Assembly (NCBI GenBank): GCA_945859605.1 | Contig: OX243811.1 | Location: 53,131,398 to 53,195,397 of the forward strand | Reading direction: 5' to 3' | From: Lumbricus rubellus | Lineage: Eukaryota > Annelida > Clitellata > Crassiclitellata > Lumbricidae | DNA: 64,000 bases | In this document: positions 37,270 to 48,734 of the stretch, one piece after another | How positions within the stretch are numbered: position 1 is the first letter of the stretch | How the letters are laid out: each line of letters starts with the position of its first letter | Notes under the pieces: model-generated | Database searches by the model: none | Told to the model about the DNA's origin: nothing | Seen by the model: only the letters and a program-made list of their open reading frames with translations | Made by a program: the position numbers and the translations under genes

Positions 37270-37617
37270 TCCCTCTCTGTCTCTCTCTGTCTCTCTGTCT
37301 CTCTGTCTCTCTCTCTCTCTCCGCCTTTCTGTCTCTCTGTCTCTGTCTATTTCTCTGTCTATGTCTTTGTCTCTGTCTCTCCATCTCTGCTCTCCTCTCT
37401 CTCTCTCCGTCTTTTTGTGTCTCTATCTCTGTCTCAGTCTCTGCCTTTGTCTCTGTCAGTCGGTCGGTCAGTCAGTCAATCTGTATGTCTGTCTGTCTGT
37501 CTATCTATCTATCTGTCTATCTGTCTATCTCTCTATCTCTCTATTTCTCTATCTCTCTATCTCTCTATCTCTCTATCTCTCTATCTCTCTATCTCTCTAT
37601 CTCTCTATCTCTCTCTA

Positions 37618-37714
<97 letters not shown>

Positions 37715-37856
37715 TTATCCATCCATCCATCCATCCATCCATCCATCCATCCATCCATCCATCCATCCATCCATCCATCCATCCATCCATCCATCCATCC
37801 ATCCATCCATCCATCCATCCATCCATCCATCCATCCATCCATCCATCCATCCATCC

Positions 37857-37924
<68 letters not shown>

Positions 37925-38005
37925 GTCTGTCTATCTATCTATCTGTCTGTCTGTCTGTCTGTATGTCTGTCTGTCTGTCTGTATGTCTGTCTATATATCT
38001 ATCCA
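37270..38005. repeat. Compound TCTC/CTAT/CATC microsatellite
   Basis: More than 700 bp of successive tracts: TCTG/TCTC (37270-37670), CTAT (37671-37715), CATC (37716-37860), CTAT again, then TCTG. Forward frames of 233-357 codons (Leu-Ser-Ile-Tyr and His-Pro-Ser-Ile repeats) exist in all three frames and are artefacts. This is the longest open frame in the window and should not be annotated as a protein. Confidence 0.95.
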
Positions 38006-38103
38006 ATATATCTATCCATCAGTATTTCTCATTCTTTGTGTTTGTTTTTGTCTCTGATTTAGACTTTTGTATGAGCCTCTGTCCTGTCTCTCTATCTTTA
38101 TCG

Positions 38104-38206
38104 TTAGCACTCATAGGCGTACGAGGCGGGGGTGCAGGGTGGGGCAATTGCCCCCCAGATTCGGGCAAGTTTGGTGGTTTTTTCGGGCAAACACAGACCC
38201 AAACGA

Positions 38207-38244
<38 letters not shown>

Positions 38245-38474
38245 TCGTCAACTTTCGGGCAAGTCTGGATTTTCGGGCAAAAATAGTGGCGAACGACTAA
38301 AAAAAAAAAAAAAAAAAAAAAAAAGGTCGTCAACTTTCGGGCAAGTCTGGTTTTTCGGGCAAAAATAGTCGCGGACGACTAAAAAAAAACTTTTTGGCCG
38401 GATAAATTTTTCGGGCAGAACTTCAATTTTCGCCCCCCCACTTCTGAAACCTCCCGTACGCCTATGTTAGCACT
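38104..38474. mobile_element. Poly(A)-segmented MITE, copy 2, with 8-bp target duplication
   Basis: The element spans 38112-38466 with the same termini as copy 1 (CATAGGCGTACG and CGTACGCCTATG). It is flanked by a perfect 8-bp duplication TTAGCACT (38104-38111 and 38467-38474). It has three TTCGGGCAAGT segments (about 38160, 38252, 38336) instead of five, with A runs of roughly 9-34. Its outer segments match the outer segments of copy 1, so the difference is in the number of internal units. It lies within TCTG-rich DNA. Confidence 0.9.
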
Positions 38475-38511
38475 ATCTCTGACTGTGTCCTCATCACTCT
38501 CCGTTTTTTTT

Positions 38512-38570
38512 TCTTTGTCTGTCTGTCTGTCTGTCTGTCTGGCTGTCTGTCGGTCTGTCTCTTTGACTGG
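38512..38570. repeat. TCTG tract
   Basis: Short TCTG repeat continuing the microsatellite that the MITE interrupted. Confidence 0.8.
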
Positions 38571-38749
38571 CTGTCTTTATCGACTTCGATCGCAACCTAA
38601 TGACCTATAGCTCGTTGGTGTAGGCAGTGACAGCAATGACGGCGATGATGATGAAAGCAATAATAATGTTAATGGTATTGTACACACAAAAATTAATATT
38701 CTGGAATGGAAGCAAAGAGATAGGCATGCGCATATTCGCATGTACTCAT

Positions 38750-38850
38750 ATAGATATATAATTATATGCAGAGAGAACGAGGGATAGAAGGGGACATATA
38801 ATATATATATAAAATATATATATATATATCTATATATATACATACAGAGT
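38750..38850. repeat. AT tract
   Basis: TATA-rich imperfect microsatellite within AT-rich DNA. Confidence 0.8.
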
Positions 38851-38981
38851 GAAGTAGACAGAGCCAGAGAGAGAGAAAAAATAGAAGGAAAAGAAAGAGA
38901 ACGGAGGATAGAAATGAAGCGAATCGTCGCCATCTGACGACGAACGGAGGAACCACAACAGTCGATGTATTATACTTGCAG

Positions 38982-39105
38982 CTTCAGTCGCAAGCATCGT
39001 CCAATAACGCTGCATCTGCAGACTCTATAAGCAAACGTCGATCAGCACCACCACCACCACCATCACGACCACCACCACCACCACAACCACCACCACCACC
39101 ACCAT

Positions 39106-39136
<31 letters not shown>

Positions 39137-39456
39137 GGCCGCTGTGGTCGTCATCCTAGGAAGAGAAGAGGGAGGAGGAGGACGACGACGACGACGAGGA
39201 GGAGGAGGAGAAGGAGTAGGAGGAGGAGGAGGAGGCGCTGCGTGGGCGGACGACAGCGGCGACCAGCCTCTGCAGCAGGCGATGCTGTAGACTTGAATCC
39301 TCCTCCTCATCCTTCTCATCCTCCTCTTCGTGTAGCAGGTCATCTTCGCCACCAACACAACAGCAGCCAACTAACTCATCGATGCTGGCTGTCTCTCCTC
39401 TCCTTCTATCCATCCAGTCGTCGCATATAGAATGTAGATTAATGTGACCACAGTTG
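38982..39456. other. GC-rich island with ACC, CAG and GGA tracts; candidate exon
   Basis: A sharply GC-rich island carrying ACC (39044-39105), CAG (39106-39136) and GGA tracts. Plus-strand frames read Pro/Ala/Gly-rich or Thr/Ser/Arg-rich; a minus-strand frame reads acidic, including GEDDLLHEEEDEKDEEED. Acceptor-like AGs occur at 38980-38981 and near 39002, and a strong donor-like GTAAGT at 39457. All forward frames meet a stop before that donor, so if the donor is real the exon end is non-coding. Strand and frame remain unresolved. Confidence 0.3.
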
Positions 39457-39675
39457 GTAAGTAAGGACCGTACTACGATCTAGACCTACAAGAAACATTA
39501 TTCTCGCTTCTACTCCCGCAAAGAATAATATTGGTATTGAATGCATCGCCTGCAGTCGCAAGGTTGATAGAATAGTCAACGTTTATTTATTCTGTAATGT
39601 TTTTTATGCGCGAGAGAATCGATTCGGAATTCTGGTTTTCCTTGGATTTGTCTCTGTGTAGGCGCTAGGTCATCG

Positions 39676-39747
39676 TGACGTCTATAGTGACGTCTATAGT
39701 GACGTCAATCGTGACGTCTATCGTGACGTCAATCGTGACGTCTATGA
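39676..39747. repeat. 12-bp minisatellite of CRE half-palindromes, six copies
   Basis: TGACGTC starts at 39676, 39688, 39700, 39712, 39724 and 39736, exactly 12 bp apart. Two copies (39700 and 39724) are perfect CREs, TGACGTCA; the others read TGACGTCT. CREs bind CREB/ATF bZIP dimers in animals. An in-frame Thr-Ser-Ile-Val repeat crosses it but is not a gene. Confidence 0.9.
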
Positions 39748-41020
39748 CGCTCATTCGCGGATTATATTTGGAATTATTTGATCATCATGTCGGACACAAT
39801 CGTGACATCTCAACGATGGATTCGCGACTTTTGGAGAATGTTTGTGTAGTTTATCTGTTGCATCAAGTTGTACACACGACTCAGACTTAGATCAGACGCT
39901 TGAAATATCAGGTGAGAAATGTACAATTATACTTTCTAACTAGAAGCTCGTATAATTAGACCTATGCAGTTTAACAGGTATACATGTAGGCCTACGCCTA
40001 AATCAGTAATAGAAGTAAGTAGATACTTGTGTAAGATAAATAAATGAGCAAATATAATACTTAATTGAATCATATTATTGCACTGAATGGTGCCGTAAAC
40101 GTATCGTAGCCTAATCTCTAAATTTCTAAAGCGTCATTCGAAAGCCAAGCGCAGGGCCCCAGCTTATTCACGCGCGCCGATCGAGGTGTGTATTGCATTG
40201 AATGGTGACTGACCTCGTATTCCTTTGGTCTGCAGCACACAGCAATTATAGGCAATCCAGTTGTTCTTCGGCTCCATACCTCTAGGTATAGTCTATACAA
40301 TACATAGCGGTGACTCTACCGTGTTCACTCTACCGTGTTCGCGCACTCATTGCAACACAGATTGCTCGCACGCATCAGCCACATTATGCTTTGATCTTGT
40401 CATGTTTTTGCCTCTACTTTGTCAGCAACCAAGCTTTTCTGTTCTGCTCTTGTTTTATCGCATTGAGAACAGAGCTGAAGAGCGTCCATGAAAAGGGGCT
40501 ACACAAAATAATGGAAACTGATGCTACGGACCAGATATGGCTTGGTTCCCCGGTGTCAGTTAAGCATGGAAGCGTTGATAAGTACAATCAACTGAACCAG
40601 AAATGAACAGCAGCTGGTCTAAGAAGAATATAGGTAGCACGCAATCAGAGCAAACTCAGATCTCCGTCATTTATAAGACACCGTTGTTTAAATTACAAAA
40701 CTCGGTGGTTAGCCAGATCTACAATGTATATCCTTTTGCTATATTATATCCTGCGGAATTTTCCCTCTCGGACTCGCCATGAATTTTATCCTTGCTAAAA
40801 CCAAACGAAAATGACAAATGGAAATATCAGAACTTGTGTTCAACTTAAAGATCGTTCAAAGCTCGGGTTCATGTTCCTCACGAGTCTCGACGCTTTCTAG
40901 TGTCGTGCCAGTCCCAAGATTGGTTAAAGAGGAGGTAATGACGCTAATCGTCTCGTCATAGCAGAGCGTTGTCAAACGGAAACTGACATTGCATGTATAT
41001 ACATGTATGCGTATATGGAC
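39748..41020. other. No supported gene
   Basis: AT-rich DNA. TAGGCCTA lies near 39986 and TACATGTA near 39983 and 40995. Open frames at 40261-40606 lack splice or domain support. Confidence 0.35.
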
Positions 41021-41062
41021 CTTTATATAGCGCCTTGCAACAGCCTCACGAAAGCGCTGAGG
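41021..41062 (-). repeat. SINE/LINE tail fragment, minus orientation
   Basis: Read on the minus strand, CAGCGCTTTCGTGAGGCTG..GGCGCTATATAAA matches the 3' tail pattern of the other SINE-family copies in the window. Only the tail is preserved. Confidence 0.5.
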
Positions 41063-42215
41063 ATCTTACATATAGAACATTACGTTGATTCTTATAAACT
41101 CGTATATTCAATTCTATTCAATTCAATTCCTTTTCTATATATTGTAACTAGAGTTGAACGACAGCACACAATGAAAATAATAATGCATTGGCTATAACGG
41201 AGACCCTCAAGGGGATGGAAGAGGGTCCCCCAAGCACAAAATTTTCCAGCGAAAGTTAAGAGATGTGACTAAACTATGTTTTCGTACAAGAAAAGAAAGA
41301 TGTAGGTCTATGGCTCTATGCTACTATTTCGGTCGAGCACCTTGAAGCATAACTTCTATGCATGATAGGCAACTGTGTAGAATTAGTGCAAAACAAGTAA
41401 ACATCTATAAAAGACCAGAAACCTGAACCATCGCAAACACACCCACGCAAAGACAGACTGACCATAAATAAAGGAGCATTATGATTGGCACGATCATAAC
41501 ATAGACAAATATGCCTTGTTTAGAAGTGTTTGCGTCTATCCTATACAGCAGCATGCAGCAAGCATAAAAAATAGACCGAAAGACCGCCACAACACACACA
41601 AATGCACACATGCACGCAGATATGCAGTCGCACGTATTGCACACACACACACACACCGACACACACACACCGACACACACACACATCTACACAGACGCTT
41701 ACCCTATAATTATATACCTAGCATGCATAATATTATACGCTCGCTGCTTTGCGCCATGCGGGACAACGTGTTAGCCACTCGCTGCGTGAACACCGAGCAC
41801 ACTCCAACGATCGAGTCGTAATCTCCGTTCTGAGGATGGAAATCCCTTGTATAGCCACCAACCACACTATACATTGTATATACCACATGCATGGTCACTT
41901 TTGGTCAGCGGTTTAGATGAGATTGGACTTCGATCGTACATCGGTGGACAGCATTTTTTGTTCTGGCAAGGTCAGAGGGCAAATACGGTCGAAGAATTAA
42001 TTGAAGGAGAGACTTTGATTGGAGTCTAAGACTCTAGAGTCTCAACTGCAGAACGGATTTCATATTGCGAGTCTTACAACTCAGCACAATGACTGCAGCT
42101 CAATAAACAATCACCTTCTATACACTAATCCGTCTCACACTAATCTCTTAATCATCAATCAACTCACTGCTTGATGAAGTCCTGTTGTTGTTTTGGCAAA
42201 GGTTTCAATAAAAGG
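41063..42215. other. No supported gene; CA tract inside
   Basis: AT-rich DNA with a CA microsatellite at 41640-41695. The open frames across the CA tract are artefacts. No RNA gene or domain recognised. Confidence 0.4.
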
Positions 42216-42217
42216 AT

Positions 42218-42218
<1 letters not shown>

Positions 42219-42247
<29 letters not shown>
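42219..42247. repeat. GATT repeat, probable retroposon tail
   Basis: Seven GATT units follow TTCAATAAAAGGATC, resembling a polyadenylation signal followed by a tetranucleotide 3' tail. A GATT tail also ends the SINE fragment at 60174-60232. The body of the element upstream was not recognised. Confidence 0.45.
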
Positions 42248-42249
<2 letters not shown>

Positions 42250-42261
42250 GTCTGAGATCAG

Positions 42262-42373
42262 TGACGTCATTCTCGCCACTCTCTGCAGTCATATGACGTC
42301 ATAGATTTGCGATGTCATTATTGCATGATGAACTCATGGATTAGTGACGTGACATCTGGAATTTGTGACGTCA
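42262..42373. promoter_or_regulatory. Cluster of three perfect CREs
   Basis: TGACGTCA occurs at 42262-42269, 42294-42301 and 42366-42373, with related half sites (GATGTCAT, GTGACGTGAC) between. Unlike the array at 39676 these are not in tandem repeat units. Three matches to an 8-bp palindrome within 112 bp is unlikely by chance; an enhancer responsive to CREB/ATF factors is one explanation. No adjacent gene start was found. Confidence 0.35.
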
Positions 42374-42659
42374 CAATCTTCGTAGATGACATTATATTGA
42401 ATATCTTGTGATACGGTCGCATATTATATCATGTGAATGATGTGACAGAAGAATCTTTTCGTTAGGATACAGTCATTTTTATAGGCCTATATATCATGCA
42501 CTATCATATTGAAAGTGTTGCCGTATACAGTACACACCCAACAACATGCTTCATCATTCATGGAATAGATTAGGGCACTCAGTAGGCTTACGTGCGCCTT
42601 GTAGGCTATAACCACCATTTATTTAGTGAAGTGAGTAGGCTATACACACATACACCGAC

Positions 42660-43085
42660 TATAAATATATAGGCCTATAATATATATATGTATATATGTG
42701 TGTGTGTATATATATATATATATATAATACAGTATTGAAAGCGCATAAAATTATATAATTATATATAATTACATAATATGATTATATATATATAATTATA
42801 TATACATGTACATACTGACTACGTATATTTTGCACTGATTATATATGAACGGAGTGATTGTTCGTGTGGAAATGATCGATGGTCGAAGGGAAATGAAGTC
42901 CCTTGAATCATCCGATAGGTAAGTAGATTCAGGTTCCGCCAGTATATAACATATATAATATATATATAAAACATATATAATTATATATACATAATATGTA
43001 TATATACATATTATGTATATATAATTATATATGTGTATACTTAGATATACTATAATATATATACACTATATATATTATATATACG
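42660..43085. repeat. AT-rich block with a 64-bp perfect palindrome
   Basis: The block is mostly TATA and AATTATAT words. At 42971-43034 the sequence is a perfect 64-bp palindrome centred in TATA, with each arm running ACATATATAATTATATATAC outward-in. AT-rich palindromes of this size can extrude as cruciforms and are fragile sites in other animals. Confidence 0.85.
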
Positions 43086-43087
43086 TC

Positions 43088-43375
43088 GGACGACCGCAGT
43101 CGGCGCAATAAAGTGCCTCCTGGTGCATTCGTCGTCCATCCTCCCTGGCTACCACCCCTCCAACCCCCCTCCCCCCCCCTACGCCGACCGAACTGCTCGA
43201 CTGAATCTGCGAGCGGGACCCCATCGCTGCCTGTGTAACTCAGTGGTCTGTCGTCGTCGTCGGTCGATGTCGACGGCCCTTGATCTTCTCTTTTGCCACA
43301 ACCAGTCGCCGCCGATCGAACCCCTGCATTCCATGGGCTGCATTGCTGCTGTAGAGATGAGGTTAGCGCTTGGAT

Positions 43376-43414
<39 letters not shown>

Positions 43415-43450
43415 CTTGCGATGGTTCATCGACTGTGTGTGTCACTGGAC
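43088..43450. other. GC-rich island with (CAG)12; candidate exon
   Basis: A GC-rich island between AT blocks. It contains twelve CAG units at 43377-43412. On the minus strand an open frame includes GKREDQGPSTSTDDDDRPLS and a possible acceptor CTCTACAG next to it. On the plus strand an alternative begins after the acceptor-like TTTTGCCACAACCAG and reads SPPIEPLHSMGCIAAVEM before a weak GTTAGC donor. Both readings look protein-like and only one can be right. I cannot choose from sequence alone. Confidence 0.3.
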
Positions 43451-43479
43451 TCCTCCTTAAGTTAGTGGCTTGGTATACA

Positions 43480-43550
43480 TATATATATATATATACGTGT
43501 ATATATATATATATATATATATATACGTTATACATACGTTGCTGCAGCGC
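43480..43550. repeat. AT tract
   Basis: TATA microsatellite interrupted by ACGTG and ACGTTA words. Confidence 0.85.
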
Positions 43551-43809
43551 TGAAGCAACGCAGATCGTGTATTGCTTGAAAGGACATGGGTATACTCGCT
43601 CCATATCGATCTGTATCGGATGCAAGTGATGTTGTATAATGTATACACGCCTCGGTTGTATACTTATCCATTATCCATGCATGTATACAGAGTTGGTTTT
43701 GTATTACTCGTGTGAAACCAGATTGAAAAGTTAGAACTAGGGACGCACAGACAGACAGACAGATGGACGAATGGAGACAGACAGGCAGACACTATTGTGT
43801 CCCTCTGAG

Positions 43810-44265
<456 letters not shown>

Positions 44266-44289
44266 TGTTTGGCTGACTCGTTAAGAGGA

Positions 44290-46090
44290 AGCAATAAAAG
44301 GCCAAGACATAGATTTGAATTAGTCTAGCCAGACATGAGTAATTCATACTCTGACGATGAGATGGTCTTCCTGTACTTAAACTCCGCAACTGAATGGAAT
44401 AATGAAACGAGACATATGAACAGCGATGATCACTGAAATCGTGATACAAGCACACCCACTGTTAAGTAAAGGAAATGAAAAACACGATTGATGCGCAGAG
44501 CAGGGCAAAATACGATCGTCTTCATTCACGACTGCTCATAGGCGGTTGGATGTTGTGAGAAAGAGGAAATGAAGAAAATTTCCGATAGAATTGCAAAGAA
44601 CACGGAAGTAGCTCTTAAGAGTTAAGACCACCTCCAACGTCAAGTCTATCAGTCTTTCAAATACATGACTATTACAGCAGCAATTATTGGAAGGAGATGC
44701 AAAGCTCCTTGTTGGGTGTGTTTAAGTGTTCCTCATGAGTTGCATGTTCTTGCTGTTGCTCTTGTTTTTTTAAAACTCAAGACCGATTATTGGATGATGC
44801 TAATCCCTTTGTTAATCATACGGTCTCATACCTCTTGTCAGAATATCAAAAGATCAAGCTAGGTACTTGATGACACATCTAGTTTGCCTTTAAGAGTAAG
44901 TAAGTAGGCAAGTAAGAATATTTTTTATCAGACTGCCAGTAAACGCTCAGAAATTTACAGATATTACTAATATTATTATAGAAACAATTTTGCAAAGCGA
45001 CCAGGATTTGGCTTTACATAATGATTGTCGAATTATAACATTTTCATACTAAAATTTATCTTGAGAGTATTGAAGAAAAAGAGCAGTGTTAGACCTAGAG
45101 CAGAATTTGTCAAAACAATGAAATATCGGCAAATAGGAACCCTGGACAGGAAAAATTCGTCAAAAGACCTTTAAGGCGATTACTCTCTCCAACATGGACA
45201 AATTTCCATCAAAAAGAAAGAGAAGGTATGGTACGAAGTAGCTGTGCAAGGATATTAGCACGAACAACGTTCGGAAAAATGTTAAGCATGGAGACCGCGC
45301 ACGACCAAAAACCCGGAAAGCGAACGTAAATTGCGAGCTTTGCGGCATATTTTGTCAGTGTGCGACTTACAGCCAATATGACAAGATAATGATGATATTC
45401 AAAATAATAATTCATGAACTCTTTCTATTCCTGGATTGTGGGGGGAATCTGCAATAGGTTTGAACATCTGTCGCCTGACGACCAATTTTCTCTGGCCTTT
45501 GCATCGTGCTTTTAAATATGAGATTGCTAATGGACGTTCAATTAGAGAGATGGTCAATTTTAGAAAGAGTGCTGTTAATGCACGAAACAAGGATCAGTAA
45601 GGTGCTATCGTCGACATTTTTAGGGAGACGAATTGCACTGTGTCTTGCTTTTAAGCTTGGAAGCGCATGGTCATGACATGGCTAGTAGGTCCAAGACACA
45701 TTAATGGCACATAAAGCAGAGATCTCATACGACGCCTGTGCAAGACAGCATGCAAGCACATAGTTGTATCAATGAGCTGGAATGGCTGGTGGGCTGTAGG
45801 TTCTATAAGTAATCGGATAGGTGCAAAAGCTCATCTTCTATCACAAATTCCTATCTCAAAGTGTATCGATTTAAATTATAGCTACAGTCACCTATCAACT
45901 CCTTCATGCTTAACAACCTGCTTACTTCAATATACAATATACACTATACAATATACAATGTACACTATAGACCTATAATAACTATCATCACGTCTCTGTC
46001 CTCCGTACATCCCACGACTCAGTGATCCTCCGAAGCTTTGTCAAACTTTGGTTAGCATTGCTTTCGGCGCGTTCGTTTTAAATGAGCCTC
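44290..46090. other. 1.8 kb without a supported gene
   Basis: AT-rich DNA with short opposing open frames and no recognised domain. GTAAGTAAGT-type words near 44895 are simple sequence. Confidence 0.4.
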
Positions 46091-46095
46091 AACGT

Positions 46096-46217
46096 CAGTC
46101 TGCAATAAAAAATACTAAAATACAGTCTGCAATAAAATACTAAAATACAGTCTACAATAAAATACTAAAATACAGTCCGCAGTAAAATACTAAAATAAGG
46201 TCTGCAAAAAAAATACT
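46096..46217 (-). repeat. 25-bp tandem repeats in LINE 3' UTR
   Basis: About 4.8 units of 25-27 bp sharing CAGTCTGCAATAAAATACTA (given on the + strand), with the ends degraded. Period and position next to the RT remnant suggest they belong to the element. Confidence 0.85.
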
Positions 46218-46397
46218 CGCAGGGTAAACTCTCCCTGCAGCCTTCACTCAGCAACTCAGAACTTTTCATTTAAGGAATTCCCTTGTCACATTGTTTCCAG
46301 CTCCAGCTGTCCAGCATTCATGTCCGGCAGCTGACCTGCTTCGACCAGCAACGTGAGGCACAATAAAATGCGATGCACCACTAAGAACACTTCTTCT

Positions 46398-46604
46398 TTA
46401 GCGAATGCAGTTCGCATCAAGCCATGCCACCGCGGCGGGACCCTCGGCAAGATGTAGAGCCTGGAGTCCTCCCGGAAAACGAAGAAGGCGGCACTCGTTC
46501 ACAATGTGCGACATCGTCTGTCTTTCTCCACAGCAGCACAGTGGATCATCAGCCTGTCCCCATCTCACCAGATTCACTAAGAACACTGAAGGACAGTCAA
46601 TCAA
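46398..46604 (-). pseudogene. Reverse-transcriptase C-terminal zinc-knuckle remnant
   Basis: The minus-strand frame reads WGQADDPLCCCGERQTMSHI followed by VNEC, then a GGLQALHLAEGPAAVAWL segment and a stop. The pattern W-G-x-x-D-x-P-x-C-x-C-G-x-x-Q-T-M-x-H-I-V-x-x-C is a conserved C-terminal Cys/His motif of jockey-type and related LINE ORF2 proteins. No stop interrupts the roughly 60 codons, but the catalytic RT domain is missing. A decayed insertion, not a host gene. Confidence 0.8.
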
Positions 46605-46750
46605 TGGAATATTATTTGCTTGAACAGCAGCTGCTGTTGAGCAGGTGCAGTTGTTTTAGATGACGTGCTGTCAGCTTCTCCTTATAACTCACGTAACTAT
46701 GGAACCTGGTCATCGCTTTTAATCAGCGGTGTATGGCACTAACTATATGT

Positions 46751-46985
46751 GTGGCGTGGTGGTGTGTGTGGGGGGTATGTTCGGCGCCTTGGAGCCGGAA
46801 GGTTGTGGCTTCGAATCCACCTCAAACCGCCGCGTAGGTGCCCTGATCAAGTCCTTCACTCGCAATTGCTCATGCTTCGGCTTGAAACTCCGATGCAGTA
46901 TCCGCTCTGTAGTTGGGAGCGCCTCTGAGTAGGGAGCTTGACAGGGCGCTATGGCAAATGCGAGAAATAAATAATTAAAATATAC
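46751..46985 (+). mobile_element. tRNA-derived SINE, copy 1
   Basis: The head has a tRNA-like B box, GCTTCGAATCC at 46808-46818 (one change from the GGTTCGAATCC consensus), and a degraded A-box region around 46755-46775. It is followed by a body with CGCCGCGTAGG and CACTCGCAAT words, a tail GGGAGCGCCTCTGAGTAGGG..GGCGCTATGG, and an AATAAATAA end. It matches the copy at 55470 along its whole length. Transcription would be by RNA polymerase III if active. Confidence 0.8.
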
Positions 46986-47635
46986 ATAACTATATATAGT
47001 GCCTACATATTATATAGCCTAGATCTAAACACACCAATGCATTGGCAAATATAAGTGAAGTAGGCTATGTCGCCTAAGCGTGTCGCTAAAGCAATATAAG
47101 CTTTCGACCGGAAATGAATCCACAGCATTAAGGTGGATGCCTCCATCGGTGACAATATATAACCCTGAGCTGTATAAAGTAGAGCGTTCGACCACAGATA
47201 TTAATGCATCAGGAGTGTCGATTACCAACGCTGCAGGCACTGCGCAAAATGGCGTCTGCGTGACAAAAGCGAGAAACCAATCTTTCTAATGAAAAAGGTG
47301 GCACTTCGTACTTTGGTTATAGCCATTTAGCTGATAATTAATATAATAGTGAAAGTTATAGGAAACTTCAGATCAAGCTACTAAAAATTTGTTCAAACTC
47401 CGTAAAGCGGGACTAGTCCCTACTTCCAACGCAAAACATTGCCTCGAAAGCAAAACATTGATTCCAGAGAATATCACAGATTTAATTGGAGCAATATGGA
47501 ATTCTCTGGAAGCAATGTTGTTCTTTTGTCTACGATTATTATCTAATCATTTTGATTGTTATCGTCTGACATTTTGTCCAACTGGGATAAATAAAATGGA
47601 ATAAAATGGATATAAATTTATTTGGTACAGAGATT
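46986..47635. other. No supported gene
   Basis: Opposing open frames at 47025-47289 are non-repetitive but motif-free. The stretch 47360-47610 ends in AATAAAATGGAATAAAATGG, like a retroposon tail, but the body was not recognised. Confidence 0.35.
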
Positions 47636-47930
47636 TATGCATGTATGTAAGTGCATGCGTAAATGTCCAAATTGCCCACGTGTGTATGCACTGTATGTGT
47701 GTGTATGCCAACACGTATGTATATATATGCATTTTGTAGATTTTCTTGCATGGATATATGTATTAAGTGTATGTATAGGCCTATAGTCTCCATGTAGGAC
47801 TGTAGGTATGTATGCATGTACGTATATATGTATATTATGTATGTATGCCTGTGTGTATGTATTTATGTATGTATAATGTATTACATGTTTGGGTATGCAT
47901 GTATATGTACAATGTAGACTATGCAAGCTG
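47636..47930. repeat. ATGTATGTA/ATGCATGTA low-complexity block
   Basis: TATG-type tetranucleotide words with embedded TAGGCCTA and TACATG words. Minus-strand frames (Tyr-Ile-His repeats) are artefacts. Confidence 0.75.
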
Positions 47931-48734
47931 ACAATACACGATAATGTGTAAACGGATAGTCAGGCAGATTATATACACATTCAAATATGTATGCATAATA
48001 TGCAATTTACAACTGACAATGCATGAGATATCGGCTATTTATATATTATATAGGCTACACATTCAAATATGTATGCATATGTATACATGTATATAAGCAA
48101 ACGAGAGAAGTGGATCTCGCCCATCCAGATGGCCCTTAACTCAATAATATTGGGAGAGAGTGATAAACCAAATACAGACACAGATTCCGATGTTGTGTAA
48201 ATCATCGCACTATAGCTGCAACCACACATATACATGCATACTATACATACGGTGAACGACGCCTGATTTATTCCCCATACGACGATCATTGCATGAAAGC
48301 CGTAGACCATGGCGCCGCGCCATCCAACGGAACGACAGTGCCGAATAAAAACAAACTGTATCACTTTAGGTCATATGTTTGGAGTTGCTATAGCATGCTA
48401 GGAATATTCATTTATAGTTTTCCAGAACAGGATTTATTGCAGGCAAAACCTCGCTTAAGTGGCTGAACTTCGAATAAAATTCTAAAACTGTAACGATAAA
48501 CTTTGAGACGTAACCTGCAGTTTGTGAAAATATAGATGTTGAGGACTGGTTTGTTTCCATTCGGAAGTATTGTTGGCGCAAAATGGCAATGCAGTAAAAA
48601 CAAGAAATGATAACAGTGACTAAAGTTGAGTTGAGTGGTTTGCTTTTCTCTGAAATACTGCAATTCCACGGCTCTCCGCACCAACATCTTCTATTCTGCA
48701 TGGGTTCATCTCCAATCTGATCGTTTGTGTTGTC
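47931..48734. other. No supported gene
   Basis: AT-rich DNA. Minus-strand frames at 48035-48364 and 48408-48737 have no recognised motif. A repeated word ACACATTCAAATATGTATGC occurs near 47976 and 48058. Confidence 0.35.

Larger units (their letters stand above)
46090..46640 (-). mobile_element. 5'-truncated non-LTR retrotransposon, minus strand
   Basis: On the minus strand a reverse-transcriptase C-terminus (46604 to 46398) is followed by about 300 bp of 3' UTR that ends in a tandem array (46217 to 46096). Tandem repeats near the 3' end occur in several LINE lineages. The 5' part of the element is absent. This LINE is a different clade from the one at 3800, judged by its distinct C-terminal motif. 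Confidence 0.7.

Noticed and set aside
37200..38286. Forward open frames of 233-357 codons, the longest in the window
   Set aside because: They are translations of TCTC, CTAT and CATC microsatellites, open in all three frames, and the longest one ends inside the MITE copy. No domain or splice evidence.
43377..43412. Polyglutamine tract in a coding exon
   Set aside because: Strand and frame of any exon here are unresolved; the CAG frame itself runs to a stop without splice support.
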